Of a stretch of DNA of 41,780 bases, positions 37,126 to 41,780 are shown piece after piece. The notes under the pieces were generated by a model. It worked only from the letters and a program-made list of their open reading frames with translations, had not been told where the DNA came from and searched no databases. A program made the translations under genes and the position numbers. The stretch's first letter is position 1; each line of letters opens with the position of its first letter. The DNA is from Methylotenera sp. (GTDB taxonomy: Bacteria; Pseudomonadota; Gammaproteobacteria; Burkholderiales; Methylophilaceae), in NCBI GenBank assembly GCA_030652995.1, contig JAUSAG010000048.1, positions 1-41,780 of the forward strand, given 5' to 3'.

Positions 37126-38496
37126 TTAACTTACGATACGCTTAGGAATGTGGATAGAAATAACCGTACCCTGATTTGGCGCAGCCTCAATACTAAAACT
37201 TCCATACAATGCCTGCACTCGCTCACGCATACCTAGTAAACCAAAATGCTTATCCTGGTCAACGGTTTCTATATCCATGCCCACGCCATTATCTTTAATT
37301 GCTAACTGCAACTCACCGTCTGGGGTTTTAATGAGACTAACAGTAATAGTGGTTGCCTTTGCATATTTCAACGCATTATTAAGTGACTCTTGTACGATTC
37401 GATACAAATTGATGCTGACAGTTTCACCTATCCGCTCTAAATTTCCAGATAAATACAATTGAATCTGAATTTCAGGGTGCTGTACTTGATGACTGCTCAC
37501 CAAATCTTTTAAGGTTTCAGCTAAGCCCAAGTTATCTAGCGACGCTGGGCGCAATTGACGCACAATATTATGCATGCCGTCATATATTTGATTCGCTGCG
37601 GATACGATAATTTGTGCGCTTGATGCAACCTCCGTCATCCCCGCACTTGCGCTATTGGTTTTGGCTTTATTAGCGATACCTACAGCAAAAGTTTTGATCG
37701 CCGTGACATATTGACCGAGTTCATCATGCAGCTCGCGCGCCAGACTTGCCCGCTCTTCTTCAATATGCTTTTGAATCAAATGTGTTAGTTGACGATTTTC
37801 TTCCAACTGGCGTTCTGCAGTAAGTGACTCAGCCATACGATTAAGACTGTGGCCAATGCGGTCAAATTCCGGCAAGGTGAACGTTGGCAAGCGTGTAGTT
37901 AAATCACCTTGTTCAATGCGGTTAATCGCAGCTAAAATTTGATTCACAGGTCTAAGTGAATGGCTTAACAGCAGATACACCATCGTGTTCAGCAGTAAAA
38001 AAAATGCCAAGCCAACCCACATGAGTTGGCTAAACCCAGACCACGCTTCACGAATAGAACCGGCCGCACTTGATGACACCACTAAAGTACCATAGCGAAT
38101 CTTGCGCTCCACGATTTCAACCTTAGGTTGCACAAGCTTAACGAACCAGTCTGGCGGATACACCTCACTTTTGAACGTTGAATCTGGTGAATGGTAAAGT
38201 TCATGCCCTTGATAATCATAAAGCGCAATATGGCTACTACGTACATAACCTAATGAGGTTAAAAATTGCTGCAACACAATATGCGTAGGTCCCATTTCAG
38301 GATTTATGGCAGAACTCACAATCACAGTATCTAATAATTGCACCGTTACGCGACTTGCAGCCTCAACCCGCTCGCGAATTGAAACGCGGGTATCGTTCAC
38401 CAAAATAGTGCCAACCACCAGAATAAAAGCCAGCGATAGAAAAGTAACAAGTAAATTTAAGCGGAAACGTAAGCTCATGAGTTGTAAAGGTGGCAT
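37126..38496 (-). CDS. Sensor histidine kinase, NarX/UhpB-like (HisKA_3)
   Basis: About 456 residues from ATG 38496; a TTG at 38517 and an ATG at 38478 are alternatives. Two membrane helices (LLVTFLSLAFILVVGTILV and MWVGLAFFLLLNTMVYLLL) flank a periplasmic sensor of about 120 residues with no recognised fold. A HAMP linker follows (SLRPVNQILAAINRIEQGDLTTRLP), then the dimerisation/phospho-acceptor box RELHDELGQ (His 264 of the long form), an N-box (VQESLNNALKYAKA) and a G-box (DNGVGMD, FGLLGMRERV). It should sense an envelope signal and phosphorylate the neighbouring response regulator. Confidence 0.92.
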   Translation of the reverse strand: MPPLQLMSLRFRLNLLVTFLSLAFILVVGTILVNDTRVSIRERVEAASRVTVQLLDTVIVSSAINPEMGPTHIVLQQFLTSLGYVRSSHIALYDYQGHELYHSPDSTFKSEVYPPDWFVKLVQPKVEIVERKIRYGTLVVSSSAAGSIREAWSGFSQLMWVGLAFFLLLNTMVYLLLSHSLRPVNQILAAINRIEQGDLTTRLPTFTLPEFDRIGHSLNRMAESLTAERQLEENRQLTHLIQKHIEEERASLARELHDELGQYVTAIKTFAVGIANKAKTNSASAGMTEVASSAQIIVSAANQIYDGMHNIVRQLRPASLDNLGLAETLKDLVSSHQVQHPEIQIQLYLSGNLERIGETVSINLYRIVQESLNNALKYAKATTITVSLIKTPDGELQLAIKDNGVGMDIETVDQDKHFGLLGMRERVQALYGSFSIEAAPNQGTVISIHIPKRIVS

Positions 38497-38552
38497 AACA
38501 TGTATAGAGTTTAACAACTTTAATCAATTCACAACATAGTGTTATTCATGAA

Positions 38553-39188
38553 ATGAAAACTTCATTTATTTTATCTGCGGCTATTGCCATACGCGACACC
38601 ATTTTAAACAATGAATCGACACTGGAGTCACTAGATCGCGCCATTGGCGATGGTGACCACTACATCAACATGAAGCGTGGCGCTGGCGCAATTGTTGACA
38701 TGCAGGCTGAGTTGGAATCACTCAGCCCTGACGCAGCACTTAATAAAATCGGCTTAAAGTTACTTAGCACCATCGGCGGGGCTTCCGGACCATTACTCGC
38801 CAGTTTTTTTATGGGCATGGCTAAAGTGCTTAAAGATAACGGTGATGAATCGGTGCCAACTTATGCCGCTGCTTTTGCGGCTGGTGTTGACCTTATCCGC
38901 CAGCGTGGCAAAGCAGATATTGGTGAAAAAACCATGCTGGATGTGTTGATCCCTGTTGCCAACCAATTCAAGGCACTTGCAACAGCTAATGCTAATGTAA
39001 AAGAAATATGCAATGCACTGATAGACACCGCAGAACAAGGCATGCTGGCCACAAAAGGTTTAATCGCAACTAAGGGGCGCGCTGCTGGCTTGGGTGAACG
39101 AGCGATTGGTCATATAGACCCAGGAGCAAAAAGCTGCCAGTTAATGATTATGACTGTTTGCCAACAGCGACTCTATAGTGAAAATTAA
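38553..39188 (+). CDS. dhaL: Dihydroxyacetone kinase subunit L (DhaL-like)
   Basis: A 211-residue nucleotide-binding subunit. The magnesium/ADP site is visible as AIGDGDHYINMKRG (three aspartates/His), with tyrosine where GDGDHG is usual. Other landmarks are GGASGPLLASFF and RAAGLGERAIGHIDPGA near the C-terminus. With DhaK it phosphorylates dihydroxyacetone; the phosphoryl donor is a bound nucleotide recharged by DhaM in PTS systems, or ATP in others. It precedes dhaK by 11 bases (order L-K rather than K-L). It is divergent from the kinase gene at 37126, with about 55 bases between. Confidence 0.9.
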   Translation: MKTSFILSAAIAIRDTILNNESTLESLDRAIGDGDHYINMKRGAGAIVDMQAELESLSPDAALNKIGLKLLSTIGGASGPLLASFFMGMAKVLKDNGDESVPTYAAAFAAGVDLIRQRGKADIGEKTMLDVLIPVANQFKALATANANVKEICNALIDTAEQGMLATKGLIATKGRAAGLGERAIGHIDPGAKSCQLMIMTVCQQRLYSEN

Positions 39189-39199
39189 AAGGTGATCTC

Positions 39200-40222
39200 A
39201 TGAAAAAATTTATCAACAAAATTGATGATGTATTAGTTGAAAGCCTCAGCGGCTTCGCATCAGCGCACAGTGATTTAGTCAGCCTAAATTTAAACCCAAA
39301 CTTTTTAACGCGCAAAAAAATAGCTACAAACAAAGTTGCAATCATCTCTGGCGGTGGCTCTGGCCACGAGCCGCTACACGCTGGCTACATTGGTTACGGC
39401 ATGCTGGACGCTGCCTGCCCGGGCTATGTATTTACCTCACCCACACCCGACCAAATGTTGGCCGCAGCAACACTAGTGCACGCAGACAATGGCATTTTAT
39501 TTATTGTTAAAAATTACGCAGGCGACGTGATGAACTTTGAAATAGCAGCGGAGATGCTACCATTTGCCAATGGATTACCTATAAAAAGTGATACCGTACT
39601 CACCAGCGACGACTGTGCTGTAGTCAATAGCACTTACACCACTGGCCGCCGCGGTGTAGCTGGCACGGTGATTGTAGAAAAATGTGTAGGCAGCTTGGCA
39701 GAAACAGGTGCCGATTTACCGGCTTGTAAAGCATTAGGCGACAAAGTAAATAGCCAAACCGCAAGTATAGGCGTAGCGCTCACTAGCTGCACAGTACCTG
39801 CCGCTGGCCGCCCTACTTTTGACATGAGTGACACCGAGCTTGAAATGGGCGTGGGCATACACGGCGAGCCAGGTCGCAGACGTGAAACCATGCGTGAGGC
39901 CGATGCCATTGTGCGTGATTGTGTAGAAGCCATCATCACCGACCTTAAAACGAGAGCGATTTTGACGTCCAATACGCACGAAGCGCTATTGCTGATTAAC
40001 GGCTTTGGTGCCACACCGCTGATGGAGCTCTACTTGATTTACAACACCGCGCTTAAGTTATTCAATCAGCACGGCATTAAAATTGCGCGCTCACTGGTTG
40101 GCAACTACACCACCGCGCTGGATATGGCGGGCGCTTCTATTACACTATGCTTATTAGATGATGAGATCAAACAGCATTGGGATAGCCCGGTGCACACGGC
40201 GGCCTTGCGTTGGGGCAGGTAA
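39200..40222 (+). CDS. dhaK: Dihydroxyacetone kinase subunit K (DhaK-like)
   Basis: A 340-residue substrate-binding subunit. The Dak1 domain shows SGGGSGHEPLHAGYIGYGMLDAACPG near the N-terminus, IVKNYAGDVMNFE, TGRRGVAGTVIVEK and the histidine that forms a covalent hemiaminal with dihydroxyacetone in MGVGIHGEPG. It is slightly shorter than E. coli DhaK. A ribosome site (AAGGTGATCTC) precedes the ATG. No dhaM or PTS gene is visible in the window. Confidence 0.93.
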   Translation: MKKFINKIDDVLVESLSGFASAHSDLVSLNLNPNFLTRKKIATNKVAIISGGGSGHEPLHAGYIGYGMLDAACPGYVFTSPTPDQMLAAATLVHADNGILFIVKNYAGDVMNFEIAAEMLPFANGLPIKSDTVLTSDDCAVVNSTYTTGRRGVAGTVIVEKCVGSLAETGADLPACKALGDKVNSQTASIGVALTSCTVPAAGRPTFDMSDTELEMGVGIHGEPGRRRETMREADAIVRDCVEAIITDLKTRAILTSNTHEALLLINGFGATPLMELYLIYNTALKLFNQHGIKIARSLVGNYTTALDMAGASITLCLLDDEIKQHWDSPVHTAALRWGR

Positions 40223-40401
40223 AAAATAATCAAATTAAGTGCATCGCCAGCTTCGACCAAAACCATTAGGCAAATACGGTTAAATTCTATATGATTAAAC
40301 CTAAATTAGGTAATGGCCAGTAATGACTATGGTGTAGCCTGGCAACATTTTTAAAAACCATCACCCGTACGTCACTCAACCAACAGCAGATTGCCTTCCA
40401 C

Positions 40402-41430
40402 TTGCAACCTTATTGTATTAACGCACTTTTAAGCAGCCTCATTGCACTCACGCATGAGCGCGACGAGGCTATGCTTGAAATTACACTGATCAAAACATTA
40501 ACAAAATTGATTGCATCCCAGCATGGTGAGGAAGCAAAGCCAGTTGTTATTTACTACCTCAATGACGAAAAACAACCGCGACTATCCGCATTTACCGTTG
40601 ATGACGATAAAGTTGATGATAATAAAACAGAAACTTCAGTTTCAATCTCACTGCAACCAACAATCATTAACAGCTTTCAATCGGGCGAAATATGCCGCCT
40701 GACAAATACAAACAACGCGACCCATAAGTTTTACCCGCTTAAGAACGCAAACGGTCAAATTGCCAGTGTTATCGGCATTGCATACCCGCCCTCTGATATA
40801 CACAGCGAAATTACCATCAGGATGGTATTGCAGATTTATCAGAACTATACCAATCTGATTAACGACAATGAATGTGACACGCTTACCGGCTTATTAAATC
40901 GTAAAACATTTGAATACAAAATCAACAAAGTGCTCGCACATACTCAAAGCTCAACTAAGCGCCGTGAAGATAAACCTGACCAAACTTACTTTTTAGCTAT
41001 TTTTGATATTGACCATTTCAAAAGAGTTAACGACGTATTTGGGCATCTGATTGGTGATGAAGTGCTACTGATGTTTGCTCAGTTGATGCGACATTGCTTT
41101 CGAGAGTCCGACCCACTATTTCGCTTTGGCGGAGAAGAATTTGTCGGCGTATTTGAGTGCAGCCGCGAGGAGGATATTAAAATGATTCTCGAACGTTTTA
41201 GGCTCAAGGTAGCGCAGTTTTCATTTCCACAAGTAGATAAAGTAACGGTAAGTGCTGGATGCACTAGAATTTCTGACTTTGACACTTCAAGCCAGCTGAT
41301 AGACCGCGCAGATTCCGCACTCTATTTTGCTAAAAATCATGGTCGGAACCGCATTGCAATTTACGAACAGTTAATTATGGATGGCGAACTGCATGAAGTT
41401 AAAAAAGAAGGTGACATTGAATTTTTTTAG
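40402..41430 (+). CDS. Diguanylate cyclase (GGDEF domain) with N-terminal sensory region
   Basis: Up to 342 residues. The N-terminal 150 residues look like a GAF-type or similar small-ligand domain (SISLQPTIINSFQSGEICRLTN, FYPLKNANGQIASVIGIAYPPSD). The GGDEF domain (about 165-325) begins with DTLTGLLNRKTFE, has FDIDHFKRVND and the active site FGGEEF. The allosteric I-site RESD stands five residues before it, so product inhibition is likely. The start is uncertain: TTG 40402 or ATG 40471, since no ATG lies upstream in frame. It synthesises c-di-GMP from two GTP. Its leader contains the 13-base palindrome ACCTAAATTAGGT (40299-40311). Confidence 0.92.
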   Translation: MQPYCINALLSSLIALTHERDEAMLEITLIKTLTKLIASQHGEEAKPVVIYYLNDEKQPRLSAFTVDDDKVDDNKTETSVSISLQPTIINSFQSGEICRLTNTNNATHKFYPLKNANGQIASVIGIAYPPSDIHSEITIRMVLQIYQNYTNLINDNECDTLTGLLNRKTFEYKINKVLAHTQSSTKRREDKPDQTYFLAIFDIDHFKRVNDVFGHLIGDEVLLMFAQLMRHCFRESDPLFRFGGEEFVGVFECSREEDIKMILERFRLKVAQFSFPQVDKVTVSAGCTRISDFDTSSQLIDRADSALYFAKNHGRNRIAIYEQLIMDGELHEVKKEGDIEFF

Positions 41431-41551
41431 TCGCTTCTCTAACACTTATTGCGCGGAAATCTTTGCCTCTTCACGGCGGAGATGAATAGCGCGGATGACG
41501 AAGTTATCCTTTGCTTACTGTAAATACAATATATTATATACAATAACATTC

Positions 41552-41780
41552 ATGCTAACCGCCACTAAGATCCGCATCTATCCAAAACCAGAAGTGTTGC
41601 TCAACGGAAAAATTCTAGGCATAGATGTTGGACTAACTGACCTAGCCGTCACCAGTGACGGCTCTAAATTCAGCAATCCTAAGCACGTAGCAACCTAAAA
41701 CGTAAACAACAACACCTAAGCCGCAAGGCGAAGGGAAGTAACACGCGCAACAAAGCACGATTGCTCGTGGCTAAAGCGCA
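41552..41780 (+). pseudogene. IS605-type TnpB (OrfB) remnant, deleted and frameshifted, continuing past the window
   Basis: From ATG 41552 the sequence encodes MLTATKIRIYPKPE, a typical TnpB N-terminus. It then jumps directly to ILGIDVGLTDLAVTSDG, the RuvC-I region that normally lies about 170 or more residues further on. The frame breaks at TAA 41696. The next part continues in another frame from about 41692 (LKRKQQHLSRKAKGSNTRNKAR), a segment that in TnpB directly follows NPKH. Thus one large internal deletion and one small frameshift are present. The RuvC aspartate is retained, but the protein cannot be functional. The C-terminal half, with any omegaRNA end, would lie beyond the window. 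Confidence 0.85.

Noticed and set aside
41431-41551. Possible TnpA (IS200-type) remnant before the TnpB fragment
   Set aside because: No Y1-transposase motifs could be read in any frame; only AT-rich sequence and short imperfect dyads are visible.

Overview
The window reads as chromosome of a low-GC betaproteobacterium, most likely of the Methylophilaceae (Methylotenera or Methylophilus type). This is an inference from gene order (tig-clpP-clpX-lon-hupB-tRNA-tRNA-ppiD facing fabI; yafS-like methyltransferase/gloB/mltD), AT-rich codon use and protein similarity recognised by eye; no database search was possible.

Layout. (a) About 45-1345: a complete IS110-family (IS1111-like) insertion sequence, transposase on the minus strand. 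(b) 1576-11926: a metal-homeostasis island. It holds a Fur/Zur-type repressor, a ZIP zinc transporter, a COG0523 (CobW/ZigA-like) GTPase gene broken just after its P-loop, a TonB-dependent receptor, an ABC ATPase and two large ABC-2/DUF3526-like permeases. A divergent pair follows: a secreted zinc-peptidase-like protein (minus) and a second, intact COG0523 GTPase (plus). Three near-identical palindromes with core TGCAAYANTGTTGC lie before the ZIP gene (two) and before the peptidase (one). I read them as boxes of the local Zur-like regulator, which would make this a zinc-starvation regulon with an unusual receptor plus ABC-2 machine. This is the best candidate for an undescribed system. (c) 11981-15705: YafS-like methyltransferase, glyoxalase II, lytic transglycosylase D. 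(d) 15719-19252: peptide-type ABC transporter (lipoprotein binding protein and two permeases, no ATPase). (e) 19324-29274: fabI, then on the minus strand ppiD, tRNA-Asp, tRNA-Val, hupB, lon (with a good sigma-32 type promoter), clpX, clpP, tig and tRNA-Leu: an envelope and cytosol protein quality-control block. (f) 29502-35530: a small unknown protein followed by a TolC-like lipoprotein, membrane-fusion protein and heavy-metal type RND pump. (g) 35520-41430: RlmF-like rRNA methyltransferase, a NarX/UhpB-like histidine kinase with LuxR-type response regulator, DhaL and DhaK, and a GGDEF diguanylate cyclase. (h) 41552 to the right edge: a decayed IS605-type TnpB.

How it works together: zinc uptake across the outer membrane (receptor), a possible envelope ABC machine, inner-membrane uptake (ZIP) and cytosolic metal allocation (COG0523) appear to share one regulator, while a metal-efflux type RND pump lies 18 kb away. 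The rest is mainly housekeeping in conserved synteny.
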